This document shows, one piece after another, positions 1 through 8,053 of a stretch of 64,000 nucleotides of DNA (position 1 is the first letter of the stretch; each line of letters begins with the position of its first letter). The translations under genes were made by a program, and so were the position numbers. This DNA comes from Streptomyces sp. TP-A0356 (GTDB taxonomy: Bacteria; Actinomycetota; Actinomycetes; Streptomycetales; Streptomycetaceae). The notes under the pieces were generated by a model. It was not told the DNA's origin and searched no databases. It worked only from the letters and a program-made list of their open reading frames with translations. The DNA lies in the NCBI RefSeq assembly GCF_001417775.1, contig NZ_BBZJ01000014.1, positions 62,001-126,000 of the forward strand. Direction: 5' to 3'.

Positions 1-17
1 CGGGGACGGGGGACGCT

Positions 18-1403
18 GTGGACGCGAGGGACATCGGGACGGGCCGGGCGCGCGGGGACGGGCACCCCGCCGACGCCGAGCGGGTGGCGCGCCGGGACCA
101 CGCCGTGCGGAGCGCCGTGGAGCGGGGGCTGCTGGGGCCGGACGCCCCCCTCGTCGGTCTCCTGGACGTCGTCGGCATCCGGGACTCCGCGGCGGAGCTG
201 CGGGCCGCCTTCGACGCGGTGGTCGCGCCGGGCACGCCGGTACTGCACGCCTTCGCGGTGAAGGCGACACCCCTCGTCCCGGTGTTGCGGCTGCTGCGGG
301 ATGCGGGCATCGGCGCGGAGGTGGCGAGCCCCGGGGAGCTGGCGCTGGCCCGGGCGGCCGGAGTGGCGCCGGAACACACGGTGCTCGACTCGCCCGCCAA
401 GACGCCGGACGAGCTGCGGGAGGCGCTGGAGCTGGGCATCGCCGTGAACGCGGACAACCCGCAGGAGCTGGCGCGGATCGACGGCCTCATCCGCGCCACG
501 AAGACGTCGTCCCCCCTCGGGATACGGGTGAATCCGCAGCTCGGGGCCGGTGCGATCGAGGCGCTGTCCACGGCCACCGCCACCTCCAAGTTCGGGGTGG
601 CGCTACGGGACGAAGGGGCGCGCGAATGGCTGGTGCGCGCCTACGCCGACCGGCCCTGGCTGACCCGGCTGCACGCGCACTCCGGCTCGCAGGGCGTTCC
701 GCTCTCGCTGATGGCCCGGGGTGTCGCGGAGTGCCACGCGCTCGCCGAGGAGATCAACCAGCGCGTCGGGCGCCGCCAGATCGACACGATCGACATCGGG
801 GGCGGGCTGCCGGTCAACTTCGACTCGGACGCGACGACACCGACGTACGCGCAGTACGCACGGCTGCTGGCGGAGGCGGTGCCGGGGCTGTTCGCCGGGC
901 GGTACGGGCTGGTCACGGAGTTCGGGCGGTCGCTGCTGGCCAAGCACGGCACCGTGGTGGCGCGGGTGGAGTACACCAAGCGCGCGGGCGGCCGGGCCGT
1001 CGCGGTCACCCACGCGGGCGTGCAGGTGGCGGCCCGCACGGTGTACGCGCCCGCGTCCTGGCCCCTGCGGATCGCGGCCTACGACGCGAAGGGTCACCCG
1101 AAGGAGGGGCCCGACGTGGTGCAGGACGTGGCGGGACCGGCCTGCTTCGCGGGCGACCTGCTGGCCGTGGGGCAGGCGCTGCCGCCCCTGGAACAGGGCG
1201 ACTACGCGGCGGCGCTGGACACCGGGGCGTACTACTTCGCGCACCATTACGCGTACAACTCCCTCGCCCGCCCGGGGGTGTACGGCTACGCGCCGGACGA
1301 GGGCGGAGGGATGCGGTTCGCGGTCGTACGTGAGCCGCAGAGCGTCGAGGAGATCGTGGCGGAGTCGGGAGGAAGCCACCCGGACGCACTGACAGGACTC
1401 TGA
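18..1403 (+). CDS. Type III PLP-dependent (diaminopimelate/ornithine-type) decarboxylase
   Basis: Fold-III PLP enzyme of the alanine racemase/group IV decarboxylase superfamily, 461 residues. FAVKA near residue 78 carries the lysine expected to bind PLP. HAHSGSQG, DIGGGLPVNF and EFGRSL are the conserved barrel and phosphate-binding motifs, and a C-terminal beta domain holds YYFAHHYAYNS. Family knowledge points to decarboxylation of diaminopimelate or a related basic amino acid, but the substrate cannot be fixed from sequence, and this is not obviously the housekeeping lysA. The GTG start follows a G-rich stretch (7-13). The frame stays open to the window edge, so a start further upstream is possible. 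The gene is monocistronic as far as seen, followed by a 316-base gap. Confidence 0.8.
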   Translation: MDARDIGTGRARGDGHPADAERVARRDHAVRSAVERGLLGPDAPLVGLLDVVGIRDSAAELRAAFDAVVAPGTPVLHAFAVKATPLVPVLRLLRDAGIGAEVASPGELALARAAGVAPEHTVLDSPAKTPDELREALELGIAVNADNPQELARIDGLIRATKTSSPLGIRVNPQLGAGAIEALSTATATSKFGVALRDEGAREWLVRAYADRPWLTRLHAHSGSQGVPLSLMARGVAECHALAEEINQRVGRRQIDTIDIGGGLPVNFDSDATTPTYAQYARLLAEAVPGLFAGRYGLVTEFGRSLLAKHGTVVARVEYTKRAGGRAVAVTHAGVQVAARTVYAPASWPLRIAAYDAKGHPKEGPDVVQDVAGPACFAGDLLAVGQALPPLEQGDYAAALDTGAYYFAHHYAYNSLARPGVYGYAPDEGGGMRFAVVREPQSVEEIVAESGGSHPDALTGL

Positions 1404-1719
1404 GAACGCGCGGACCGATCGCGTGGTGCCGGCGCCCGGAAGAAGCCGCGCGCCTCCCGGGCGCCCCTCCCCGGGCGCGCCTCCCGCGAGCGCCTCCGCG
1501 GTGCACCCGTACGCCCCGCATGCACGCCGGTCCGCACACCCGGGGGCCATCCCGCACACGCCGACAGGAGGCCAACGGCCCGGCGGACGGGGTCAGTTGA
1601 CCCACTCTAGTGAGTCGGCGCATGTTCCACTGGAAAATGCCAGAACGCTCACCCCTCGCGCGTACGTTGCGTAGCCTCGGCGTCACTCAGCCGTACCCGA
1701 GGCGGGAGGGGAGCCCACG
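1404..1719. other. Intergenic region before the Roadblock operon
   Basis: No convincing gene. It presumably holds the operon promoter: a TTGACC hexamer near 1597 and a TAGCCT hexamer near 1673 are possible promoter elements but are not correctly spaced as one pair. GGGAGGGG at 1704-1711 is the ribosome binding site of the next gene. Confidence 0.4.
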
Positions 1720-2115
1720 GTGCCCGGAATCGACGAGTGCCTGCTGGAAGCCATGCGTCTGCCCGGTGCCCGGGGTGCCTCGGTGGTCGACTGGACCAGC
1801 GGGCTCGCCCTGGGCACGGTCGGGGACTCGCCCGGCGGTGACCACGAGACGACCGCGGCGGAGGCAGCCGAACTGGCCCGGCTCGCCGCCGAACACCGCG
1901 CGTTCGCCCCGGAGGACGCCGACTGGTCCGACGACTCGTGCCCGGTCGAGGATCTGATCATCGCCAACCGGGACAGCTACCACCTGCTGCGGTTCGTCCC
2001 GACGGCCTTCGACAGCAGCGTCTTCCTCCACCTGTGGCTGGCCCGCGCGGAGGGCAACCTCGCCCTCGCGCGTATCCGGCTCGGTGAGATGGCCGGACGG
2101 CTGGTGCTGGGATGA
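1720..2115 (+). CDS. Roadblock/LC7 domain protein (first of three)
   Basis: A 131-residue Roadblock/LC7 protein. Residues 1-30 (LLEAMRLPGARGASVVDWTSGLALG) match the start of the 3524-3898 protein (ALASIEGATGAALVDYTSGMALG), and the segment around residue 80 (DLIIANRDSYHLLRF) matches its DILITLSDQYHLIRL. Such proteins regulate small Ras-like GTPases (MglB type) or act as scaffolds, and no GTPase gene is near. The middle, around residues 38-72, is acidic and looser than in the paralogue. The GTG start is set by GGGAGGGG about 8 bases upstream. The stop overlaps the next start as ATGA, so translation is coupled. Confidence 0.85.
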   Translation: MPGIDECLLEAMRLPGARGASVVDWTSGLALGTVGDSPGGDHETTAAEAAELARLAAEHRAFAPEDADWSDDSCPVEDLIIANRDSYHLLRFVPTAFDSSVFLHLWLARAEGNLALARIRLGEMAGRLVLG

Positions 2116-2948
2116 CGGTGAGAACGCCTCCGCCGCCCCCGTTGCCCCTGCGGCAGCGGACGCAGATCCCGGGCGGCGGCCTCTCCCCGATGCTCAGCCG
2201 ACTGGCCGCCGAACGGGCCACCGGTGTGCTGATGCGCGAGGGCGGGATGCTGTATCTGTCCGACGGCCAGGTGGTGTACGCCGAGAGCCCCGCCACCCCG
2301 GGGCTCGACGTCCTGCTCATCGCGCGCGGCGCGCTCGACGAGGACGGCTGGCGGGAGGCGGTCGCGCAGGCCGGGGCGCGGCGGCTGGTGGGACGGTTCC
2401 TCGTCGACAGCGGCCGGATCGGCGAGGGCGCGCTGGAGCTGTGCCATCTGGGGGCGCTGTACGACGCGGCGTACTTCGTCCTCGGCCCGAGCAGTGCCCC
2501 TGCCCGCTTCCGGTACGGCGAGCCCCACTGGCTGGGTCCCGTCCACCCCGTGCCGGTGGACGCCGTGGAACGCGAAACCCTGCGCCGCCGCGAACTCCTG
2601 CACCGGATCTGGCCCGATCCGGCGACCGACGAGGCCCCCCTCGTCCGCGGCGACCGCCCGGCGGGAGCGACGGTCACGCCCCGCCAGGGAGAGGTGCTGG
2701 ACCGGGTCGACGGAGTACGGACGGCAACCGACATCTCCCGCACCCTGGGCCGCCCGGCGTTCCACACGCTGGTGGACGTGCGCCGACTGGCGGCGGCCGG
2801 GTTCCTGGCCCCGCGGATGGCGCAGCCGGCCCCGGCCGGCCCCGCGCCCGGCGACCAAACGCCCGTGGCCGACGGAGAGTTGCCGCTCTTCGTCGACCCC
2901 CACATCACGTTGCTGAAGAGGCTGAGGGATGCGCTGGAGGCCCTTTGA
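2112..2948 (+). CDS. DUF4388-like regulatory protein
   Basis: A 278-residue protein with an N-terminal domain at residues 25-110 (SRLAAERATGVLMREGG, MLYLSDGQVVYAESP). This resembles DUF4388/PATAN-type domains, which occur with Roadblock proteins and response regulators. A predicted winged-helix-like region near residues 190-240 (TPRQGEVLDRVDGVRTATDI, FHTLVDVRRLAAAGFL) resembles the tails of other DUF4388 proteins. It shares an ATGA overlap with the preceding Roadblock gene. It may be a signalling adaptor or a transcriptional regulator; the exact role cannot be told from sequence. Confidence 0.65.
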   Translation: MTVRTPPPPPLPLRQRTQIPGGGLSPMLSRLAAERATGVLMREGGMLYLSDGQVVYAESPATPGLDVLLIARGALDEDGWREAVAQAGARRLVGRFLVDSGRIGEGALELCHLGALYDAAYFVLGPSSAPARFRYGEPHWLGPVHPVPVDAVERETLRRRELLHRIWPDPATDEAPLVRGDRPAGATVTPRQGEVLDRVDGVRTATDISRTLGRPAFHTLVDVRRLAAAGFLAPRMAQPAPAGPAPGDQTPVADGELPLFVDPHITLLKRLRDALEAL

Positions 2949-2988
2949 CCGGCTCGACAGGCAACGCCCCGCCGAGAGGAGACCCCTG

Positions 2989-3507
2989 ATGGACGCGGAG
3001 CCCGAGGTCCTTGCCGAACTCCGCCGCCTGAGAGCCCGCATCCCCCAGCTGACCGGCGCCCTCGCCGCCAGTGTCGACGGACTCGTCCTCGCCCAGGACG
3101 CCCCGGGCGTCGAGCCGGAGGGCGTCGCCGCGCTCACCGCCGCCGCGCTGGGCGTGTCGCTGCGGATGACGGACGCGACGGGCCAGGGCGGCTTCCGGGA
3201 ACTGCTCGTCCGCGGCGTCCACGGTTACGTGGCCACGTACGCGGCGGGCCGCAGCGCAGTCCTCACCCTGCTCGCCCAGGACCGCGTCAACGTCGGCCGG
3301 CTGCATCTGGAGGGCCGCCGCGCGAGTTCCCGGATCGGCGAGCTGATCGACGAGGCCGCCGCCCGTGCCGACCCGCCACCGCAGTCCCGCGCCACCAGAA
3401 CCCCGACCACGACCACCGCCAGGGCCATGCCCACGCGGACCCGCACCGCGCGCGCCCCCGCGAGCCCACGCTCGGCCGCGAACGCGCGTACCACCACCGA
3501 AGGTTGA
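2989..3507 (+). CDS. Roadblock/LC7 domain protein (second of three)
   Basis: About 172 residues. Residues 1-125 carry a Roadblock/LC7 core (LRARIPQLTGALAASVDGLV, HGYVATYAAGRSAVLTLLA), the type seen in MglB-like regulators. The C-terminal 50 residues are Thr/Arg/Ala-rich and low-complexity, probably disordered. The ATG at 2989 is preferred over in-frame starts upstream because GAGAGGAGA lies just before it and the conserved domain begins right after it. It sits 40 bases after the DUF4388-like gene and 16 before the third Roadblock gene. Confidence 0.8.
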   Translation: MDAEPEVLAELRRLRARIPQLTGALAASVDGLVLAQDAPGVEPEGVAALTAAALGVSLRMTDATGQGGFRELLVRGVHGYVATYAAGRSAVLTLLAQDRVNVGRLHLEGRRASSRIGELIDEAAARADPPPQSRATRTPTTTTARAMPTRTRTARAPASPRSAANARTTTEG

Positions 3508-3523
3508 AAGGACACACCCCGAA

Positions 3524-3898
3524 ATGGCCAACATCGAAACCGCGCTGAAAGAGGCGCTCGCCTCCATCGAGGGCGCGACCGGAGCCGCCCTCGTCGACTA
3601 CACCAGCGGCATGGCGCTGGGCACCATGGGCGGCAGCAAGAGCTTCGACCTCACGGTCGCGGCCGCGGGCAACACCGATGTCGTCCGGGCGAAGCTGCGC
3701 ACCATGGAGCACTTGGGGCTCAAGGCGCAGATCGAGGACATCCTGATCACGCTGAGCGACCAGTACCACCTGATCCGGCTGCTCACCGGTCGCGGTGGCA
3801 ACGGCCTGTTCCTCTACCTCGTCCTCGACGCCAAGCGGGCCAACCTGGCGATGGCCCGCCACCAGCTGAAGAAGATCGAGGAGGATCTGGAGGTCTGA
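3524..3898 (+). CDS. Roadblock/LC7 domain protein (third of three)
   Basis: A 124-residue protein that is a complete Roadblock/LC7 domain with no extra regions: an N-terminal helix (IETALKEALASIEG), the GAALVDYTSGMALG strand pair, the central DILITLSDQYHLIRLL strand, and a C-terminal helix (LAMARHQLKKIEEDLEV). It is the best conserved of the three paralogues here. ATG with AAAGGA about 11 bases upstream. It probably homo- or hetero-oligomerises with its neighbours. It is the last gene of the operon; the next gene is convergent and ends 22 bases away. Confidence 0.85.
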   Translation: MANIETALKEALASIEGATGAALVDYTSGMALGTMGGSKSFDLTVAAAGNTDVVRAKLRTMEHLGLKAQIEDILITLSDQYHLIRLLTGRGGNGLFLYLVLDAKRANLAMARHQLKKIEEDLEV

Positions 3899-3920
3899 CC
3901 CCGGCCCGCCGCCCCACGCG

Positions 3921-4514
3921 CTACACGAGCTCGGCGGTACGGCGGCGCGCCCCGCCCGGGGCGGCGTCGCCGGCCGCGATGCCGGTACCGCGGTAACCCT
4001 TGACCGGCTTGCCCGCGGGCGCGCCGCCACGGCGGTCGAGCCAGTCGACGCGCACCCACAGCAGCGCGTCGTCGGCGCGCTCGCGGCGGCCGAGCCAGGC
4101 CGCCTTCAGGCGCAGCCCGGCGCCGGCTCCGGCCAGCAGCATGCCACCGGCGGCGGGCACCGCGAAGGAGACGGCGAGCGCGGCCACGAAGGCGGCCAGC
4201 AGCCACCAGCGGTGCCCGCGCCGCCAGGCGCGGACGGTGACCGCGCGGTCCTGGAGCACGTCGTACTTGCCGGCGCGGGCGACGCCGCGGGCGAGGGCGC
4301 CGTACCGCTTGCGGCGCGTGGACGCGACGACGGCGGTCGCGACGACGAACAGCGCGGCGCCGGCCATGACGCCGATCCTGCGCCCGGTCACTCCCGGTAC
4401 CAGCATCCCGATACCGGCCGCGAAGACCCCGAGCCACCACAGCGGTGCGGCCCCGGCCCGCACGACGACGGCCACCCGGGCCAGTCCCTGTCCTCCGCGT
4501 CCTCCGCGCACCAC
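3921..4514 (-). CDS. Hypothetical four-helix membrane protein
   Basis: A 197-residue protein with about four transmembrane segments: near residues 25-42 (PLWWLGVFAAGIGMLVPG), 48-64 (GVMAGAALFVVATAVVA), 102-122 (WWLLAAFVAALAVSFAV) and 123-135. A basic loop (RRKRYGALARG) separates the pairs. I do not recognise the family. It is convergent with the Roadblock operon and upstream of it is the tandem repeat at 4592-4660. No function is assigned. Confidence 0.6.
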   Translation of the reverse strand: MVRGGRGGQGLARVAVVVRAGAAPLWWLGVFAAGIGMLVPGVTGRRIGVMAGAALFVVATAVVASTRRKRYGALARGVARAGKYDVLQDRAVTVRAWRRGHRWWLLAAFVAALAVSFAVPAAGGMLLAGAGAGLRLKAAWLGRRERADDALLWVRVDWLDRRGGAPAGKPVKGYRGTGIAAGDAAPGGARRRTAELV

Positions 4515-4591
4515 GTCCGGCCTCCCGTCTCACCTTGTGAAGCGCCTCAGTGCTCTCAGTGCGCGCACGCTAGCGGGCCAATGTGAGACGA

Positions 4592-4660
4592 ATCTGAAAA
4601 CAGGTGCGCGGCTGGGCCGGAGACCAAATCTGAAAACAGTGCGCGGCTCGGCCGGAGACC
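4592..4660. repeat. Two tandem copies of a ~34-base repeat
   Basis: Two near-identical units of 33-34 bases starting at 4592 and 4628 (36-base period). Each runs from ATCTGAAAACAG to GGCCGGAGACC, and they differ by one indel and one substitution. They lie between the start of the membrane protein (4514) and the stop of the RpiR gene (4674). Confidence 0.9.
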
Positions 4661-4673
4661 GGCCTCGATAGCC

Positions 4674-5519
4674 CTACTCCACGAACAGCCCGCGGGCCGC
4701 GGCCCGCGTGTCGAACTCCTCCAGCCGCGCCTGAGCGTCCGGCAGGTCGTCGCACATCGCCTCGAGCAGAACCCGGCCGAGCAGCATCGGCGCACAGGCC
4801 GTGTCGAAGGCGAGCCCGGTGCCGACCGCGGCCGGCAGCAGCAGGTCGGAGACCTTGGCCACCGGCGCGAACGCCGAGTCGGCGACCGTGACCACCGTCA
4901 GGCCCGCCTCCTTGGCGTGTTCGAGCCCCTCCACGACCTCGCGCGGATGCCGGGGCAGCGCGAAGCAGAGCAGGGCGCTCGCGCCCGCCCGTACGGCCGC
5001 GTCGATGCGGTCGTGGAGCATCGTGCCGCCCTCGTTGAGCAGCCGGACGTCCGGGTGGACCTTCGCCGCGAAGTAGGCGAAGCCGTAGGCCTGGGAGGCC
5101 GCGGCCCGCAGGCCGAGCACGGGCAGGGGGCGCGAGGCGGCGAGGACCCGTCCGGCCTTCTGCACGGGCCGCGGGTCGGCCAGCGCCTCCGCCAGATGCT
5201 TCAGGTTCTCGATCTCGGCCTCGACGGCCTGCTGGTACTCGTTGTAGGACTGCGGGGCCGCCGGGTGTTCCCCGGCGGGTGCGACCTCGCGCAGGTGTTT
5301 GCGCAGCGCCGGGTAGCCGTCGAAGCCGAGGGCGACCGCGAAGCGGGTGACGGACGGCTGGCTGACCCCGGCGAGTTCGGCCAGTTCCACGCTCGACAGG
5401 AACGGCACGTCGGCGGCGCGCCGCACCATGCTGTGCGCGATGCGCCGCTGGGTCGGCGTGAGCCGGTGCCCTTCGAAGAGCGCCTGCAGCCGTGCGGCAG
5501 GGCTGTCGGTCACGCTCAT
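4674..5519 (-). CDS. MurR/RpiR family transcriptional regulator
   Basis: A 281-residue regulator. Residues 1-80 form an HTH_6 domain (LTPTQRRIAHSMVRRA, VELAELAGVSQPSVTRFA as the recognition helix, LGFDGYPALRKHLRE). Residues 125-265 form a SIS sugar-isomerase-like effector domain (LGLRAAASQAYGFAYFA). RpiR proteins usually sense phosphosugars, but actinobacterial members also control amino acid and purine catabolism. Its start overlaps the stop of the upstream lyase-like gene by ATGA, so the two were a translationally coupled pair and the lyase pathway is a likely target. Length is normal for the family and all expected elements are present. Confidence 0.9.
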   Translation of the reverse strand: MSVTDSPAARLQALFEGHRLTPTQRRIAHSMVRRAADVPFLSSVELAELAGVSQPSVTRFAVALGFDGYPALRKHLREVAPAGEHPAAPQSYNEYQQAVEAEIENLKHLAEALADPRPVQKAGRVLAASRPLPVLGLRAAASQAYGFAYFAAKVHPDVRLLNEGGTMLHDRIDAAVRAGASALLCFALPRHPREVVEGLEHAKEAGLTVVTVADSAFAPVAKVSDLLLPAAVGTGLAFDTACAPMLLGRVLLEAMCDDLPDAQARLEEFDTRAAARGLFVE

Positions 5520-6103
5520 GACGTGCTCCCCCTCCAGATGTCCGTGAACCGGTCGAGCAGGCGGGCGGCCGCCGTCCCGTCGTGTGTCGGCGGCCGGTCG
5601 GCCAGGTCCCCGTCGAGCACCGACTCAGCGAGCTCCGGCGCCCGGCCCACCGGGAGTTCCGGGCCGGGCCGAAGGCCGCGCCGGCGCAGCGCCCGTACAG
5701 CGGCGACGAGTTCACAGCCGGGCGCGGCGAGCGAGGCGAAGCCGGCCTGTTCCTCGACGCCCCGGGAGAGTACAGCGTGCCCGAGCGAGGCGGGCGCGGA
5801 GAACGCCCGCAGGTCCCCCAGGGCGGCTGCGGCGGCGCGGGAGGTGGACAGCCGGGCCACCTGGGTCGCGGCCGGTCTGAAGTGGGCGAGGGCGAGGGCG
5901 GGTTGGGGGACGCGCCCGGTCGCCGCGATCCGCCGGGCGGCGTCCCAGGACTTCTGCACTCGCTTCATGGCCTCGGTGCCGGGGACCGGGCGCGCGGCCC
6001 CGTCGGCCAGGCGCACGACATCGGTGACGCCCATGCCGCACCCGTCCAGGACGACGACGTCCTGCGCCGCGTTCAGCGTCGCGTCCACGGCCTGGGACGA
6101 CAT
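5516..6103 (-). pseudogene. Truncated aromatic amino acid ammonia-lyase (HAL/PAL family), catalytic core missing
   Basis: A 195-codon reading frame. Its N-terminus (VVLDGCGMGVTDVVRLADG, then AARRIAATGRV) matches the start of histidine/aromatic ammonia-lyases, and its C-terminal part (PASLGHAVLSRGVEEQ, CELVAAVRAL) resembles their end. The lyases are normally about 500 residues. Here the YGxxTGVG loop and the Ala-Ser-Gly MIO cofactor triad are absent, and the two ends are joined directly after GRV, so it cannot be an active lyase. The ATG follows GAGAGG at 7 bases. The ATGA overlap with the RpiR regulator is intact. I read it as an internal deletion of about 300 codons. A novel short family is less likely. 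Confidence 0.7.
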
Positions 6104-6267
6104 CACGCGCACACCTCTCTCGACGCGGACATCGAGTCCTGCCCGGCTCCACAGTGACCAGCGGCGAGCGCCGGATCGCCGGACCGTCGCGGACCTATTC
6201 AAACACCAAGAGCCCTGCATGGCGATATGCAAGCGGCGTGCCCGCCGTTCCGGCGGCGTGCACTCGG

Positions 6268-6287
6268 GCGCATGCGAACGCATGCGC
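6268..6287. promoter_or_regulatory. Perfect palindrome, candidate operator
   Basis: GCGCATGCG and its reverse complement CGCATGCGC are separated by AA, 165 bases upstream of the lyase-like start. Its shape fits a dimeric regulator, perhaps the adjacent RpiR protein (inference). Confidence 0.4.
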
Positions 6288-6397
6288 CGGTCGAGGATCA
6301 AGCCGCGGTATGAGAGCGGCGATGTTCTGACGACGAATCAGCCAAGTGTCGTTAAACGGACACGCAAAGTAATCCCACAAGTGCGTACGGTGAACAG

Positions 6398-6431
6398 GCG
6401 TCGCGCTCAACGCCCCCGGTGAGCGCGACGC
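6398..6431. terminator. GC-rich hairpin, possible terminator
   Basis: A 12-base perfect stem (GCGTCGCGCTCA/TGAGCGCGACGC) with a 10-base loop in the gene-poor stretch. There is no strong T-run, and the gene it once served is not apparent. Confidence 0.4.
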
Positions 6432-6848
6432 TCTTCTCCCGGAACCGGGGCCGCAGAGGGTGGAGAGGCTCGCGCTGCTCGGCAGCTGGGCAATCGCCCG
6501 CTCCGCCTGATCCATGCAATGGGATGTGCGCGGGGACCGCCGCACCCCCGTTACCGGGGGGCGGGACGACGGCGGTCCCCGCGAAGGACGCGGGCCGGGT
6601 CAGGACCGGGCTTGCGCGTCCGTGGCGTCCATGGAGGTCCGGGAGCCGCTCCGGAGGTCCTTGGCGCCGTTTCGGTTGCCGACCGGGGCGGGGAGCCGCT
6701 CCCGCCCTGCCGACACCCACTAATGTGCCGGACCCGTGTTAAGCGGGTGCTGCGCGGACGTGACGCGCTCGTACCACTTCCGCGAAGCCCTAGGGCCCGC
6801 GCGTCGCCTCGGATTCCCCGCCGACACGACCGGTTCACCGGACGTTCG

Positions 6849-6882
6849 CCAGGGCGCTTCCGGCGGATCAGAAGCGCCCTGG
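6849..6882. terminator. 12-base-stem hairpin
   Basis: CCAGGGCGCTTC and GAAGCGCCCTGG flank a 10-base loop. It lies directly at the C-terminal side of the CBS-domain remnant and could be its old terminator. Confidence 0.55.
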
Positions 6883-6975
6883 TGCTTTCCGCCCTTGGCC
6901 AGGAACGCCAGCAGGTCCTGCCGGCTGACGACCCCGGTCGACTTGCCCTCGACGACGATCGTCGCGTCGGCCGAA
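6883..6975 (-). pseudogene. Remnant of a CBS-domain C-terminus
   Basis: The minus-strand translation reads ADATIVVEGKSTGVVSRQDLLAFLAK. It aligns with the last residues of the intact cystathionine beta-synthase encoded at 8054-9454 (DAAVVLVDGKPAGIVTRQDLLAFLAA). The nucleotide match is clearly diverged, so it is not a recent duplication. No start, catalytic domain or matching stop remains around it. Confidence 0.65.
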
Positions 6976-7377
6976 CCGACAGCGGATCGTCGAGCGAGGC
7001 GCGATTCTTTCTCAGCAGTCACGACGGTGGGTGGAGTGGACTTGCCATTGGCCAGCTCCGGCGCGTTCGATGCGTGCCGCGGCGTACGCCGTACAGCAAT
7101 TCGCGAAGGTACCGCACCACTTCGACTCATCCGCAGGCAACAGGGTGCACGCATACCGGCGTTCCATTGACCTTGCGGCACTTCGCGCTCGGCGCCGTGT
7201 GGTGGGACGTCATAGCAGCGAAAGCGACCATATGAGTGGAAACAATGCCACAAGATCCATAATCCACCACATATGCCCGTGGCATTCGGTAACGCTGTGA
7301 TCGAGCGCGGGGTGACCCGTCGGAAGGCTGCCTATCCCCGCAGGGGCGCGCTCTGGCTTTTCACAGAAGGAGAGTTC

Positions 7378-7899
7378 ATGAGTCTTGACTCGAGGAAGCC
7401 GTCACTGGGGAGGCTTCCGCGACGGACCGCGTGGCTGGTCGGGAGTGCCGTGGCCTCCGGCGCCCTGGCGCTGACGGGTATGGCGGGCCCCGCGTTCGCC
7501 GTCACGGCCACGCATGTTCCTGGGAAGAGCGCCACCCGCTCCAGCAGCGACTGCCGTGAGCTGGTGGACGAGCACGGCAACTGGTGGCACCGTGGCGATG
7601 ACTGTGAGGGCCGACCCGGCCCGGCTGGTCCCCAGGGCCCCCCCGGCCCGCCCGGTCCTCCCTTCACTCTGACGGCTGTCCCTGTGACGGTCACCTTGGC
7701 CGCGGGGGTCAACACGCTCGGCCCCTTCGCTTGCCCCGTCAACTCCGTCCCGGTCGCGGCCAGCCTGATCGCCAACGGCAGTGCCATCGGGGTCACCTTG
7801 ACCACCATCGGCAACACGGCGACTCTCACAACGGGTGCTGTTCCGGCTGGTGTTGTCACCGGCACGGTGAGGGTGTACTGCGCGGCGGTGTCCGGCTAG
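7378..7899 (+). CDS. Secreted collagen-like repeat protein
   Basis: A 173-residue protein. Residues 1-42 form a signal peptide: basic start, hydrophobic core (WLVGSAVASGALALTGMAG), AFA cleavage site. A Cys-bounded segment follows (CRELVDEHGNWWHRGDDC). Then come about seven Gly-X-Y triplets (GRPGPAGPQGPPGPPGPP), which form a short collagen-like helix. The last 80 residues form a Val/Thr/Ala-rich, probably beta-sandwich domain with two Cys that is likely exported and trimeric. ATG preceded by AGAAGGAGAG. It stands alone, between remnant-rich DNA and a strong terminator. Base use around the start is more AT-rich than its neighbours. Function unknown; a surface or matrix role is inferred. Confidence 0.75.
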   Translation: MSLDSRKPSLGRLPRRTAWLVGSAVASGALALTGMAGPAFAVTATHVPGKSATRSSSDCRELVDEHGNWWHRGDDCEGRPGPAGPQGPPGPPGPPFTLTAVPVTVTLAAGVNTLGPFACPVNSVPVAASLIANGSAIGVTLTTIGNTATLTTGAVPAGVVTGTVRVYCAAVSG

Positions 7900-8001
7900 T
7901 TCGGTCTCTTCCGGCGAGAGGTCATCTCATCGCTGGCCGATGCCGCAGGCCCTTCCCCACTGGATGACCACTGAGCCCAGTCATCCTCTCTTGTGCCCCG
8001 C

Positions 8002-8029
8002 AGCCCGCGTCAGTTCGCTGACGCGGGCT
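8002..8029. terminator. Terminator between convergent genes
   Basis: A 12-base perfect stem (AGCCCGCGTCAG/CTGACGCGGGCT) closed by a stable TTCG tetraloop, with GTTTT shortly downstream on the plus strand. It serves the collagen-like gene and possibly cbs from the other side. Confidence 0.85.
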
Positions 8030-8053
8030 CCGGGTGTTTTCGAGTGGACTGGA

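Larger units (their letters stand above)
6432..7377. other. Gene-poor stretch with a CBS remnant and an AT-richer end
   Basis: No intact gene is supported. It contains the CBS-domain remnant and hairpin at 6849-6975. From about 7080 to 7300 base composition drops well below the surroundings, which suggests acquired DNA or an extended promoter/leader for the collagen-like gene at 7378. Confidence 0.5.

Noticed and set aside
1720..3898. A cvn conservon
   Set aside because: It lacks the histidine-kinase-like, DUF742 and GTPase components; only Roadblock proteins match.
5516..6103. A functional short histidine ammonia-lyase
   Set aside because: The MIO triad and TGVG loop are absent, so no lyase chemistry is possible.
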